DNA of 64,000 bases, from NCBI RefSeq assembly GCF_001640805.2, contig NC_066838.1, forward strand, positions 14,932,763-14,996,762, read 5' to 3'. A model generated the notes under the pieces. That model saw only the letters and a list, made by a program, of their open reading frames with translations, did not search any database and was not told the origin of the DNA. Both the position numbers and the translations under genes were made by a program. Numbering within the stretch: position 1 is the stretch's first letter; each line of letters opens with the position of its first letter. Origin of the DNA: Lates calcarifer. Its lineage: Eukaryota; Chordata; Actinopteri; Centropomidae. Positions 13,379-27,035 of the stretch are shown piece by piece.

Positions 13379-15452
13379 TGTGTATGTGTATGCCTGCATT
13401 TGTCTGTTATGAGGGCATGTGCCCCGTGTTTAAAGGAACATCAGGGAACACTAATCAACAGTCTATTACAAATGTGACTGATGAACTTTGGCAGACTACT
13501 GCAACTGAAACTTGCATGGCCCACATTGCTTTTGTACGTGCGTATCACAGCGCGCGAGCACATGTCTGTGTATCCATACATGGATGATATTTTATTCAGC
13601 AGATGTCACTGCCCCTGGTCACACTCATCTGAACAAGAAGACACACAGATGCAACCTAAAACCCTGGGCTTGGATGGCTCTCTTGTAATAACCCTGACAT
13701 CATTAAAAATAAAGGGGGGAACATGACAATTACCACCTATTAGAGTCTGTCTTGCTCAGCTGCACACAGTCTGTATTGAGTACTTAGCGATGGCTGGTGG
13801 TTAGAAGATCTTCTGTACAGATGGATTTTATTTAAATTACAATGTGCATAGTTAATTTTATTAAACTAATTTTGGAAAATGGTCTTTTAAGGTACTGTGT
13901 CTGAATTGTAGTCTTTTGACAAGACAACTGAGTAAATACGGAGATTTTGCAGATCACCTGAAAGCTTTTAAATTTGACTCTCCCTCCTCGCAAAGACATA
14001 AATAAAACTAATTCAAGATGTAACCCGGCCATAAATGTGTTTTACAAGCACATTCTTCACCAACATGTTGACCAGCATAATCAGAGCAGGAATCCTCCAG
14101 TGAGCCGACTTGAGAGGAGGGAGGAAGTCATTTGGTCTGAAAACTGTACTCTCTGGCCAGAACACTACTCAGCAATGAATCTCTGGGTTACATTCGCTTA
14201 GATCTTTGTTTACTGCGCCGTCCACTTCAAAATTAACTCTGAAAGATGTTTGTGTCTGGATATATATCTCTGTGGGTGTGTTGGGTGTCTGCGATTTTCA
14301 ATTCTACTCTTTTCTGTCACCATTTTGCCTTTCACCCATGCACTAGCTCTTTTTCTCTCGCTCTTTCTGTCATACAGAAACCCCTCACTGCAGCGCACTT
14401 TAGTTGCTTTAACTTTTATGTTTTCAAGGTCCTATCTTCTAGAAAGTTCAAGGTTTTTACAGCCAATTGACACTAAAAAGCCATTAATGCAGGCTCTCTA
14501 AGAGTTCTGTGTACACTTCTCCTACCTTTCACATGTAAACACTTTAAATGGTCTCAAGTTTATTTCCCATGCAGTGTTTGGCATCTGACAGGAAGTATAA
14601 CGGACCCAAGCAGTCTATCTAGAAACACAGTTCCACTGTAAAGCTTTGTAAAGATTGTTTGTAATCAAAAATAGCCACATATTTAAATTGGCTAGTGATG
14701 GCATTTCAGTCACATGAATTCCACATCTACAATAAGGCTAGAGTGCTTTTACTGGAGCCAGGAATACTGTACATGTTGAAATATGTCTTAAAGAAGTCAG
14801 CATGGATTCTGACATAGAAGCGGCCATTACTATAGTCACATCATAACCACTGGTTCCAGTTTCACTTTTGATGTAGACAAAATATAAATTGTGGGAAAGG
14901 AAATATGCATACAACCGCCTCTAATTCACCTCGTGCACGGATAAACACCTTTGACTCTTCTAGTGCAGTCAATACAGGGAACATCATTGCCAAATCTATG
15001 TTAGTCAACATTTATGTTTAACGTTAAGATCCCTATTAGCGACGGCACTGCAGAACCTATTCTACCTGGGGTCACCAAACCAGACTTTCTATAGCAACCA
15101 TTACTATAAAACACGTAACGTTACAAGATGAACAGAACAAAGACTACAACACATACACAGACAAGACAAGCTATTAACAATTCAATAATCAAGATATATG
15201 AACCATTTTGTTTCATGTCAGTGTCTCAATACATTTTAAATCATAATCCAGTCCATTTCACAGTGGTATTCCAAAACATAATCAAAATACATGGAAAAAG
15301 TCCAATTCACTCTAGCTATTGCAACACATTATAAATCATGCTATGGCCCATTTGCATTTTCAAATATTTGGAGGACAAACATGTCAATGGGCAGTAGCAT
15401 AAATGATCTCAGGTCAGTTTGTGTTTGTGACATAATGCTAACTTTATCTTAC

Positions 15453-15576
15453 CTGCTTTTCCCCTTACGCCTCCACCACCTTCTCTCTTTCTTTTACTCT
15501 CAGTCTCCTCTTCTTGTCCCCTATCTCCTTCCTTCCCAAAGCTTAGCTTTAATTGACACAGTCTTTTCAGTGTCAT
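15453..15576 (-). other. Candidate exon of a minus-strand transcript
   Basis: Reading the minus strand, TTTCTTCACTTACAG| opens a 124-nt segment that closes with AAAAGCAG|GTAAGATAAAG. Both signals are near consensus. The segment begins ATGACACTG and one frame is open throughout, giving MTLKRLCQLKLSFGKEGDRG followed by a Glu/Lys/Arg- and Gly-rich part. The composition is purine-rich, so an open frame is weak evidence. It lies about 0.5 kb downstream (minus sense) of the CpG block at 16.0-16.15 kb. It may be a 5' UTR or lncRNA exon rather than coding. Confidence 0.35.
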
Positions 15577-15744
15577 CTGTAAGTGAAGAAAGTTAACACA
15601 GGGTCTGTTAATACATATATAAATGTTAACTGCGTCCACTAGGATAATCTTGCAATGAAAATAACAATATATAAAAGTATCTCATTTTAACAATCATTTC
15701 TTTAAACAAACTGAGCTGAAAGAAACGCATTTCAAACTCTGCTT

Positions 15745-15870
15745 ACAGTTAATCTAGCTAGCGGGCTAGCTAACTACTTAACGACCTAGCATATTAACAA
15801 GCTAGCATTTTAACTAGCTATCTTAGCGTGCTAGCTAGTTAAATGACGCGGCTAGTTAACTAGTTACGAT
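15745..15870. repeat. GCTAGC/TTAACTAG-rich degenerate palindromic segment
   Basis: The motifs GCTAGC, CTAGCTA and TTAACTAG recur many times in about 125 nt in both orientations, with little else between them. The same sequence type occurs at 57.17-57.43 kb and briefly at 27.5 kb. Here it is next to the CpG block at 16.0-16.15 kb. Confidence 0.6.
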
Positions 15871-16004
15871 AAATGACAGCAATTTAACGTAGCATGACCA
15901 CACAAGAGCTGCTGGTCAGATAATGCCTGGGGATAAATGACACAGAATTACAAATCGTGTGTTAGTAAGCCGTAATTCTCTAGTAACCTGTTTAACACTT
16001 CAGC

Positions 16005-16160
16005 GGATTCAGCTTCCTGTTCGGTTTGTTGCAATCAGAGAACCGCCATGTTGAGTAAAGATTTTGTAGTAACGACAAGATAGTTCACTCCACCCACGCA
16101 CACACAAGCAATGACGCCGGCGAGTGTTTCGAGTCGGTGATCTTGTCGTTGTACAATATC
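16005..16160 (-). promoter_or_regulatory. Candidate CpG promoter with YY1- and ETS-like motifs
   Basis: This is a locally CpG-rich block in AT-rich sequence. On the minus strand it contains CAACATGGCGG (16043-16052), the YY1-type AANATGGCGG element found just after start sites of housekeeping genes. The ETS-like CAGGAAGC (16012-16019) lies 24 nt further on. Plus-strand CpGs cluster at 16110-16140. The only ORF at the ATGGCGG is MAVL-stop, so it is not a coding start. Any gene driven from here is unidentified. Confidence 0.35.
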
Positions 16161-19100
16161 TTTGCAGCATCACAGTAGAGTTATTTTAAGCAGTTAAATC
16201 CTGCCATCCCACATATAATTTATTATATGTGAGTACTGAGTACAATATTCAGAAATACACGGAAATAATTCCTTTCACTCCAGTAATCAATGCTATAAAC
16301 AAATCAATTATATGAATTGTCCATTTCGCTTTAATGTTGCAACACATTTTAAATTAAATTAAAATTCACACTAGTATCCAATATAATAATAAAAATACAT
16401 GAAAACAGTCAATTTCCCTCCAATGCTCTTTGTCCACAACCTAGACAGACACTCCACAGTCACAATATATCAACATAATCAAATTCACATTTACATTTCA
16501 TTCAAAACTTGGCCAGAATCTACATCTATTCATCTAAAAAGACCAATAATATATCAATGGCAACTATGTTGACATTGACAAATTATTTAATTGCATCTGT
16601 CTGGGTACATGATAACAGTCTTGATTACAGTATCGCTACCCACTCAGGATGTATGACAGCACTTATTAGACTTTGTTTAATTGATTGCCTCTGAGAACAT
16701 TGTGGCAGTGATTTTCCACGGCTGTCTACTCAACCACAGACATCAGGAGTGAGCTTCCATACTTATGCGAGTGTGAGACAGAGCTATAAACACATGTTAA
16801 TGGCCATGGACACCTGTGAATACTTCACTGTAGGGCCTCTTTTTCTCTCTCCCTCTCGCCCTGTCACACACATGAACTCGCACACACACCCACACACATT
16901 CATATATCTCTCCTTCGAGCTGCCCAAATCACATCTGCGTCTGCCAGAGTGGGTCTAAGTAGTGAAAGTTGGTGGTTTTCCATGTGATTATTCTTTGCAG
17001 ATTATTCTTTGTGAGTCACCTCCATTTGTGTGCGAGCTCACACACACACACACAATCCCTCCTGCAGACTGGAGATTGAGACCACCTGGTCATAATCAGT
17101 CAGGGCCAGGGGTTAAAATCATTGTGTCTTTAGTGTGGTGGAAAAGGCTCATGGAGGGATTGGCAAGGCAGGAAGGAGGATTGGGTCGGACTTGACAGAG
17201 TGTGATGCAACCACACTTACCAAGCCTGAACACCTTCAAAATGCTGTCTGTCGAATCTATGTCTGAAACTTGCCAGGCGCCCAGCCATGACGGATGTGGT
17301 TACTGGGTCATGCTAGCTTAAATACAGAGACTTTCTGTGGAGATACTGTAAAACCACACGGTGAAGTCATAGCTCCACTCCCACTGCTGCTGATGTGTTG
17401 AGAAAATAACGGAAGGTATTTTATGGCTCCAAATAGGATAGACAGCACATTTGAAAGAACTAAGTCTTTCGTATGAGAGAAATTGGATAATGAGCACAGG
17501 TTAACTGGGCACCACACTGTTTGATACCTACTTTTAAAGCCTTTGACATATTACAACAGAGGAAGTAAAGCTAATGTCACTATCTGTTGCCATGATACAC
17601 TGTTGAGCCCAGTTAATCATCCACGGCTAGCCACAAACACACACACAGACAGAATCAACTGGGATTTCAGTAGGATTTTTTTTGTTGTTGTTTTTGGGTT
17701 TTTTTTGTCAAACCAACTGTTGTCGATACAAACAACGGAACTAATTTCCTGCCACCTCTGCTCCGTTATTGAAGCTCAGCACCCCCGCAACACAACTTGT
17801 CAATCTTGAGGTAAAAGCTGGAACTACTGACAGACAAAGAAAAACAAAGACAGTCTTGAGTAACATGTTTTCGTTTTGCTGCTCTGTGTAAGTACTTGTG
17901 CGGTAGGACAAGTGCCAATGGAGTGCATACAGTGTTCTGCAGAGCATGGAATGTTTTTCTTTTTTTCTTTTGACAGCACCTGCCTCTCGCCATTCATCTC
18001 TGTACAGACTGAAGGAATGCTGATTAGTTGTGTAGCGTGGACCCCTGTTTGTTTGAGAGAGTGTGTATCTGTAGACACTTAACTGTAATTGTGCTGTTTA
18101 GACAGTTTGACAGCACAGACCCATCACCCCGTTTGTGTTTGCCCACTTCCCCTCAGCACTAGGTAGAGTTTCAGAAGTAGCTGGAAGTCGTTGGCTCAAA
18201 ATAGGACCCAGTCGGTCCCCACTCAGCTGGTTTTAATGGCCGCCTTGTCTCCATGCCATGTCATTCTTTCCTAAAGTGTTTATCTCTCTTTGTCTGTCTT
18301 CTGTCTTTCACTCTCCCTCTTTCTGCGTCTTTACTTCTTTCCTCTCTCTTCTAGCTCCTTTTTTTTCCGGTCAAGATGTAAACCAGAGCTGGCCAACAGC
18401 AACACAAAAGAGGAGGTTGTTGCTACAATAAGCATCTCTTAACAAACAAAGAAATATATGTGTGAAAGGGAAGTCTGTTCACTGTACCCTCCCTCCCCTG
18501 GTAACACTAGTTGCCCCCACCCACGACATGTGGCCGACACTCTGCAGACCTTCGACGTGGCAGAAGGAACACGTGACATCATCAACAAGTCGCGGGACAT
18601 AATGCAAACAGGACATTAGTCATTCAGACACTGTTTTGTCAGGTTCATTCACTATTTTCTGTCTTTTGGAGCTAGTAAACTGCTTCCTTAAATACAGCCC
18701 CTAGTTTCATGAAATCAAGATGTTTATATCTGTATATGGTGAGCATACTCAGCAATGTAAGACTGTTCAACTCCATTAATTGAGAAGCCAGATGTGAATT
18801 GGACCTGATCGACAGCCATTTCTTGTACTTTTGTGTTTTCAGCTTACGCTATGTTTTGTTTCTTCATGCATTTTCAACCGTGATTGATTTATTGATATGT
18901 TTGCCTTGTGCTGTTTTTATGCCTTGTCTTTCTTTGTACACAACACTGCCTGTAATGGGAATTTACCCAAGGGGAGAATTCATAGAACTGAAACACCAGT
19001 TGAGTATCTTGTCCTCATCCTGATACCATAGTTAAAAGCCATGAAACTCATTTCATTTCATCCCTCCAAAGGAGATTCTGGACTTGACTTCTAGTTCTGG

Positions 19101-19852
19101 CATACACAAAGCGTGCTTGAGCAAGATGGAGTGATTAACTGGGGCCTAGGGTGCTGCTGAAGAGCTGACCCCTTTTAAAAGAGCTGCACAACTGATTTAG
19201 CAATGCATTCCTATAAAGCTGTCACATTCATGATGGACAAAAAAAGGGGATTACAACTGATGCAGCAGAACCAGAGATAACATTGTTTTTATTCTACACA
19301 TTCCTCTTTCATGTCAAAACCTGGTACCTACATTGCCCACAATGCCATTTGATCATTCGCACCAACTAACGTAACCCCCAGTGAGCTCTGTTCTCTCTAA
19401 TTCCACACCTCCAGATTTTTAATTTAAAAACATGTTTTTAGCTCCAACAGAAGCTGCCTCAAATGACATCACTTGAGTCACTTTATCACAGTTTACGAGC
19501 CACTAAATTTATACATTTTTTTTAAAATATATGCATTAGTAGTTGTGGATCTGTAGACTTTGATGTGTAAAATCAGTGGATTTCCCCCTTAACTATCATT
19601 GAAAATGGCTTTTTTTGAAGGTAGTTTAAAATCCAACAGAGGAGAATTCTTGTCTTGACTTTGTGGGTCATCTAATAAAGTAGGTCAAAGATTTCTGGTT
19701 TGTCCACATCTCTATTGTACACCAGGCTACTGGTGCTGATGATGTCATATAAATATGTGACTCACACCCATCATTACCGATCATTGCACTCATTTCCAAT
19801 CCCCCTTTTTCACAAGCAGACACACGTACATATGCATATTGGTGGGAGCACG

Positions 19853-19878
19853 CACACACACACACACACACACACACA
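19853..19878 (+). repeat. (CA)13 microsatellite
   Basis: Uninterrupted CA repeat. Confidence 0.97.
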
Positions 19879-21195
19879 TGAATGACTTATATGTGGTTTA
19901 GTTTACAGTGATGTCATTTTGCAAACATTCAGTGCTGCACACTTGTCAGGATTGTGGAGATGAAAGCACAGGAAGTTGGTAAGAAACTTTAAATCTTGTC
20001 CACAGGCAGAAAGGCTTGACTGTGGAATTACATGAATGACGATACATTTTTACACAGATTGCTTGTCATATTCTGTGCTCCGCAGCCCAGTCTCAAACAG
20101 TAGCTCTGTCTACAGTCATGAAACTCTAACTCTTGGTGAACTCTAGCTGACTGGAGAGTCAAGTTACAAACTGGTCTGCTGACATCTAAAGCATTGCAAA
20201 AATGTCCATTTACATAATCCAAATTATGAAGCTTTGATTAATGGCGAAGCATTTCAGAATACCTCTGGCTATTTTGGTCTCAGTTTTTCACCACATTTGA
20301 CATGTGGTAACATTGGTAGAGCTGAATGTTAAGATCGTAAAATACAGCTTTACAGTTGGTGGAGGATTGGTGAAGAGTAGTAATGTTTTGGCATAGTGTG
20401 GTCACAGGGTGATTGAGAAGTGGTCTTGTGTGGTCCCATCGGGTTAAGAGTGAGTTAGTCAGAGTTTTATGAATGGAGTGGAAGAGACATCTTTATGGCT
20501 CTGAGGCCCTCTCTCGCCGCTAGACTACACTAAATGCTGGGAGAGCTTGGTTCCGCAGACCGCAGAGAGCCCCAGACTGTGACGTGTGTGGATTTAGACC
20601 TGCATTCGTGCACACATTTGCACACATCGCCTCCTCCATGAAGTGTAGATCCCATCTGCGGCTCCCTGTACTTTGAGGAGAATACATTTTGAAGGGCAGC
20701 CATTGCTGAAAAGTTTCCAGTCCCTTTCTATGAACTCTAAGGGTTAAAGTGATAAAGCAAATGTAATACCTTATATCAGAGAGAATCAAGCGCAGGACTT
20801 CGTCTCCGTCTGTTAAGAATGTTTTCTATGGAAAAGAGCGAGTGGAAAAACACAGCAGCAATTAGTGTGAAAGTTAAGCTTGGCCATAAACGCAGGGTGG
20901 AAATGCTTACTGCAACGTTCAGTGTAACACAGTAAGCAGCTCCACCTTCATTGCGTAGATACAGGATATTGAAATCTCTTTGGGGTCCATAATGAAATGA
21001 TTATGAAGCAGTCCCCATTTTTGAGTGAAGTGATGGAGCTCTGTGCCGAACAGAGAGTGAAGCCGCGACATCTTTTCCCAGTTAAGGAAGCTTAGAGAGC
21101 AGCCATCTAACTCCAGTGACCTGCGTTGATTAGAGAAGTGTCTGGCACGGAGGCAGGGTGTGTCTGCCAAGCTCTAACCACCCAAGTTGTGTTAC

Positions 21196-21200
21196 ATACA

Positions 21201-21231
<31 letters not shown>

Positions 21232-21235
21232 TCTC

Positions 21236-21304
<69 letters not shown>

Positions 21305-21317
21305 TGCACACACACCA
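21196..21317 (+). repeat. Compound (CA)n-CTCTCTCTTT-(CA)30 microsatellite
   Basis: Two CA blocks are separated by a 10-nt CT-rich interruption; the second (21241-21300) has 30 units. It is the longest simple repeat in the window. Confidence 0.97.
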
Positions 21318-22724
21318 TCAAATTAAATGAAAACCTATTCTTTTTTTTAGCAGACTTCCTGAAAATATAACTGCTCCCCTAATTTTGGGAACTCATACCT
21401 AAAATGGCAACCACAGATCGGAGGGAGTCTGGGTTCCACATCATTTCCAGTCATTCAGGATCAATTTGGTGCTTCATTCCTTTCTGCTGATGTTTCCTTC
21501 TCTCTACATGGGATTTGACAGGGTGAGTAGCATCTTGTGAAATTTTGTAACAATGAAGACATAAGAGCTGATCAGTATTTTCTGTAGCACAAAGCAGACT
21601 TTTGTATTTAACCACTGTGTGACATATTCCACAAATCACTCCAAATGAGACTCTGCTGTGATGACAACTGTATCTAGAATATATTCAAATCAGCTTATCC
21701 CAAACCACAAAGCCAGGATAATTGCCGATGGATATCTCACTCATCGTCCTGCATCTTTTCCATTACTCCTTTTCAGTCTTTGTTCCACCATCACAGTTTT
21801 CTGCCACCCCGCCCTTCGTAGTCTTCAGTGTATAGAAACCTCATGAGTGTCTGACCCTGCCTCTCCCACCATGAGAGAAATACATCAAATATCTCAGAGG
21901 AAAACCAGACAGATGTGTGTTTGAAGGGAACATCTGTCCAGAGCTATCTCCGTGTCAAATGAGGTGCCAAGTACAATGAAACTCTGAGAGAAAGAGAAGA
22001 TTTCTCTCAGAGGACTGAAAAGAGAAAAAAACAATCCTTTTTATGTTATCACTTGGCTTCATGTATGTGAGGAGCTCTCTCAGTAGGCAATTAGACACCA
22101 ATTTCCTCTCAAAAGGCTGAGTTTCCTGCACTTTGGCTCCAGATAACTGACAAGAGTAGCTTTGGATGCTGCACGAGTATTTCTTGGCTCAGGGTGCAAA
22201 CAGTCTCCAGCCATCTCAAGGCCAGAAGGTGAGAGATTTTTGGAAAAGAAAGAAATGAGGTATTTATTATTACTTTGAACAACACACTGGACTTAGAGGT
22301 GAATGATGACTCAAGAGACAATATTTCAACATTTATTCAAAGTTTAGCATTTAGAAATTATGTTCTGACAGAAAACATCTCATCACTACAATCCACTTAA
22401 ATACAGCTGGCTTTTAAGGGATGATCCAGGTTATTACATCCTGGCTCCAATTGCTATGGTTTTGGCCATAATTTCTATCATGATAACCATCAAAATAATT
22501 GATGAGATTTGGGAACATGGTGACATTGCCTCAATGGTGGTCAAACAACCAGACATTTTATAACCACAGCAACAGTTACACCAGACTATCTGAACCACTT
22601 TATTTGGAGTTAATCAAATGTCTGTATTCGATGATCCCAACCTTTTTTCAACAGTTTGGTCAGTAACATGGAAGAAAAAGAGGAGGAAAAAGAGCCGCAG
22701 CAGCTCTTTGGGGATGGACACAGC

Positions 22725-23215
22725 AGTGCTTGGAGCTAAATACTAACACGCTCACACTGACATTGCTAACATGTTGATCTTTATCAGATATAATGTTTAC
22801 CATGTTTACCAATGTGTAGAGTGTTAGCACAACTGCTAATTAGTACAAACTCAATACAGCTAAGATTAATAGAAATGCCATTAGTTTTGAAGGTATTTGG
22901 TCAGAAAGCAAAGTAATGGAAAAATGTGTATTGCAGATGAGAAGTTGGGAGATCACCAAAGGTAGCATAATTCATCCTAAGGGGATGAAAATGAATGTTT
23001 GTAGTCTAGTAGTTCTTGAGACATCTCGCCAAACACCACAAATGTCAACTTAATAGGGGCACCAGAAGAAAATTCAGGGGATCACCAAAGTCAGCAGGCT
23101 TCATCCTCAGGGGACCATGAATGTCTAATATTTCATGGCAATACATTTGATAAAGGTCGAGATGTTTAAGTCTGGACCAAAGTGGTGGGCCAACTGGCAT
23201 TCCTAAACACACACT
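22725..23215 (-). repeat. Dispersed repeat family A, copy 2
   Basis: In reverse orientation to copy 1. Diagnostic pieces include ACACTGACATTGCTAACATG, GGGGATCACCAAAGTCAGCA, CTTCATCCTCAGGGGACCAT and GAATGTCTAATATTTCATGG. The 'GATCACCAAAG ... TTCATCCT' unit occurs twice within the copy (about 22955 and 23080), an internal duplication of the family. Strongly diverged, non-coding. Confidence 0.7.
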
Positions 23216-23219
23216 TCAA

Positions 23220-26200
23220 TCTATGAGTTTACTCTTTTCTGCCTGCATGCTGACAGACGGCCTACATAATATATTTATGTATTTTAAAATATTTTACTTT
23301 TATTGGTTTCTTGACTCTTGTGATTTATATTAATCCATTTATCCCAGCAATTTTGCAGGATTAGCCTCATCTTTATGCTTCATGATTTGTGTTCAGTGTC
23401 CATATGTTGCAAGATGTATTCCATGCCTCCTATCTAAATCCACTGTAACCTGTTTTACCAGACATATTTTGAGGATCTGTGTTTGAAGAGTCCTTGAACT
23501 TAATGCACCTTTTCCCACAATGCCCTACAGCACTAAACAAGTGACATCTGCCTTAACACCAATCCAATACACACTACGTTTCCTACATTCATACTTTATG
23601 GTTTAGAGATTCCTTTATCCCTTCGTGAGAGACCTTGTCGCTGAAGGTCATTGTTCTCTCACTCCATACTTCTTTCTCCTCCCTTTTCACCTCTTCTCTC
23701 TCTGTCCATCCTTCACCATGGAGCTGTAATTGCTTTAGCAGATGCTGTTTTGAGGTAGCAGATAGTAGCTACTGTGCGGCAGCAGATGTGTCCTGTGTTC
23801 TGGGTTTTTGTTTATGGCTGTAACTAAGCCCTGTAGGCTGCTACCAGCCCCGCTGTCTGTCAGATATCAACTGTGAGCCACCATACACAGAGGAATTGAG
23901 GAGCTGAAAGGGCCATACTGGTGGTTTTGCACATCAGCTCGGTAAATCTGTTATGCTTGAGACTTACATTACTGACATTGATTTCCCAAATCACACAAGA
24001 AATGGTGTCATTTTTAAATACATTTTTCTTGATTTTCAAGGGCTCATTCATTCAGATGTTTTTCACTATCAAAATCAACTTGCAGAGACTTGAAACTTGC
24101 TCAGCATAGCTAATGCATCATAATGAAACATATATCCATACTAGTTTTTATTGAAATTTCTTCATTTTAGGGTTGAAAGTGTTAAAATTGCAAAGTGATC
24201 TGTGAATCCTTCTTGGTGTTGCATTCACCACATTGCCCAGGTCTTTAGCATTTTGAGCCTCACCATTCTACTTGAGCCAGAGTAAACTGAGGAGGAAATG
24301 CTGAGGCAAGCAGAGTGAGACCGGAATTGGGCAAGATGAGGAGACACTTTGTTGCTGCAGACAGTTTTTGTGCTCGTAAGTGGAATATTTTGGATGCACT
24401 GTTAAGGATGTTAGAGCAAGGCAGCGATGCAGAGGATGAACCTATATGTGTGACAAGCCCTTCTTACTTAAGTGCTCTCTTGCAAGCACATGGTAAAGTT
24501 GACAAAGTTGTACATCCATCTCAGGTAGAATGTTCTTTTTTTAAAATCAGAAATTAGATGTGCCTCTGTCCTGTCACAAGTATTCATAGGCAGGACATCT
24601 GTTCTGATCAAACAACTTGAGTATGAAATCAGTCTAGGAATAAAACAATTGTTTATTTGGAGCGAGATTAGAATTTCCATGGTGTGGTCATTTAAATGCT
24701 GCTGAAACACTGCAAGATAAGTGGTAGATGAAGACAACATTTCTGATTTCAGGGGAAGACTTATGCAATATAAGAAGAGTTGATTCCTCTGTTTGTTTGG
24801 AAACATTCAAGAGTTATTAAGAGTTATCTGAAGTATATGTTTCCTAAGCAGCAGCAAGAAGTGCATCTAACCAAAGAGTTCAGTGGAATTCTTGATGCTA
24901 CTGTTTATATCAGTAATTCTCAATGTCCAGGCCCTTTCCAGTAAACTCTGTGCTTTGGTTAGATCTAAACAAATGACAAAAATGGTCTTGAAGACTTATG
25001 CAAGCTTGGGCACGGTAGATCTGGTGTGTGTCCCTTGTGTGCCAGTGAATATGTGAATTGTTTGTCCCCACTCACAACTCATCCCAGTCTCTTGGTGTCT
25101 CCAAAAGAAGCTGGTGAGCTGATTACATGCTGTGTGTTATGCTGGTATTTCTTATTTAATCTTCCTTGCAGACTCAGTCTGACACTGGTCTCTTTTTGTC
25201 TAAGCATACCAAAGGACAGCTCAGGACAGAAGAACAAGCCTAAAAGCTCATAAAACCTTCAGATCAAACACACTTCATCTTCAATATGTTTGTGTGAGTG
25301 ACGAAACCCACTCTGGATTTTCATGTTTAACTCTTGTGCAACGTTATTCCCTCCCAGGCTCATCACTTGATTTACCAAACAACATGTGGTTTCTCACTTT
25401 TTTTGTAGCTGTGCTGTGGAGCGAATTTTTTTAATATGAGGATGATTGTTTTGTTAGTCGCATGCATTCTCACAAGGCCGTAGGTGATGTGATGTGATCT
25501 ACGGGAAGTGATAATGCACCAAGAAACGCAACATTGTGCCAACAAAGGTAGGAAGGAAGAAGACTGCAACCCTGTAAACGTGGATGTAAACAATACTCGA
25601 TGCTAGTGCTACTGGCGGCTTTCTAGATTGATGTAGAACAAAACATCCCCTGCTTAAATTTTACTCTCAATGGTCCTCCCTGCATCTACTCACACATGTC
25701 CTGTAGGAGCTGCCAGCCTCCCTGGTCATTGTGATCTCCAAAAACATAAACTGTAAAGCACCATTGATACATATGGCAGTTTTTAAGTACTCCGCAAGGG
25801 ACCAGTCAATGTTATTGTCTCTAAATAGGAGTAAGAGTCTGTGATTTCTTAATGCTCCTTCAAAGGTAAAGCACGTTGGATGTGATTCCATTAAGACTGG
25901 AGAGGGTGTGTCACACCGCATGTCTTCACAGACTGGGAGTGTTTTGACTGTTGGCTAGAGGTGTGGGAGGTCATGCCTAGAGCTTTGTGGGGGTGGAAAT
26001 GGAGCTCTTCCTGACAACTGTGATCACTAACAACCATACCACTCTTATTGTCCCTCCTATGCATTCCAATTATATATAGTAATCATTCCTCTGGGTTCTC
26101 GACTTTCACTTTTCTACCTGTTTGGAAAACTATTTCAATTAGTCAGAGCTGGAAACACCCTGGGATCTCCATGGTGTCATAAGGTTGTCATAAAAATAAC

Positions 26201-26990
26201 TTTGGGTATAAAAAGATTCCTAGTATCCCAATTCCGTTTTTTCCCACCTTGCAAGGGAGGTCTGTCTGTCTGTCTTTATGTAATCTATGATCACTGCTAT
26301 ACAGTCACATGCTCAGGTACAATCCCATCTTACTGGCCAATTATTATAGTCATAATGGTGTCTCTGATTGTCAAGTCAGATGCCGTAGACCTCTTTGACA
26401 AAGGCAGTCAGTGAAGGCAAGTTCAGTAATGTATGTCAGACTCAAACACTTCACACTGGTAATGGAGCAGCTCAGTGTCAACATGCTGGAGATTAACCCT
26501 ATTTTATTCCAACATAGGGAAACATGACTTCTCATTATGTAGGTTGTGTTGGAACCTGTGAATATGTATAGGTGCTTATGAATGCCTGGCTGTTTGTATA
26601 TGTGAGTCTATATGCAAGAGTGTACACGTTGACCTGGTTTAACCCTTTAAAATACCTTCTGTGGGGTTTCCAAGGAGTAAAGCCAAGCCAGCTGCTGCTT
26701 TGTTCCTCTTCCAGGTGTCTCTTTTAACTTACCCCTCACAACTCACTCTATCTCCCCTCCTCACCCACTCTATTATCCCACAAACACCAATCTGTCAGAT
26801 GTAGTATTCTTCCCAGTTCCTGAAAAACTGACATTGTTATTACATTTGACAATATAAAAACACTTAATTAGATATTTAGGAAACTTTAGAACTTATTGGA
26901 TTTCACAGTGTACTGTAGAACTATTATTTCAGACTTGACATGCCATGTTAATGACACACTGTGTCCCCTTACACTTCAATCACTTAATCA
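23220..26990. other. Gene-free stretch
   Basis: AT-rich, no simple repeat of note. The 80-codon frame at 24315-24557 resembles nothing I recognise and has no splice signals or close poly(A) signal that would support a gene. Confidence 0.5.
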
Positions 26991-26991
26991 T

Positions 26992-27035
26992 GTTGGTTTC
27001 ATGACATGATGGTGTGGTCATGTCATGAAACCAAC
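26992..27035. repeat. Perfect inverted repeat, 18-bp arms, 8-nt loop
   Basis: The left arm GTTGGTTTCATGACATGA (26992-27009) is exactly reverse-complementary to TCATGTCATGAAACCAAC (27018-27035) across the loop TGGTGTGG. No similarity to a known microRNA precursor was recognised. Confidence 0.9.

Larger units (their letters stand above)
16165..22720. other. Gene-free stretch
   Basis: Contains the CA microsatellites listed separately and CT-rich runs at 18.25-18.36 kb. No exon with both splice sites and a convincing frame was found on either strand. Confidence 0.5.

Noticed and set aside
16046..16080. Coding start at ATGTTGAGTAAAGAT (plus) or ATGGCGGTTCTC (minus)
   Set aside because: The frames stop after 11 and 4 codons, with no splice donor in between.
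21107..21370. Cys/Val- and His/Thr-repeat frames
   Set aside because: Direct translation of the CA/TG microsatellite.
24315..24557. 80-codon open frame
   Set aside because: No recognisable domain, no splice or poly(A) support, average local composition.
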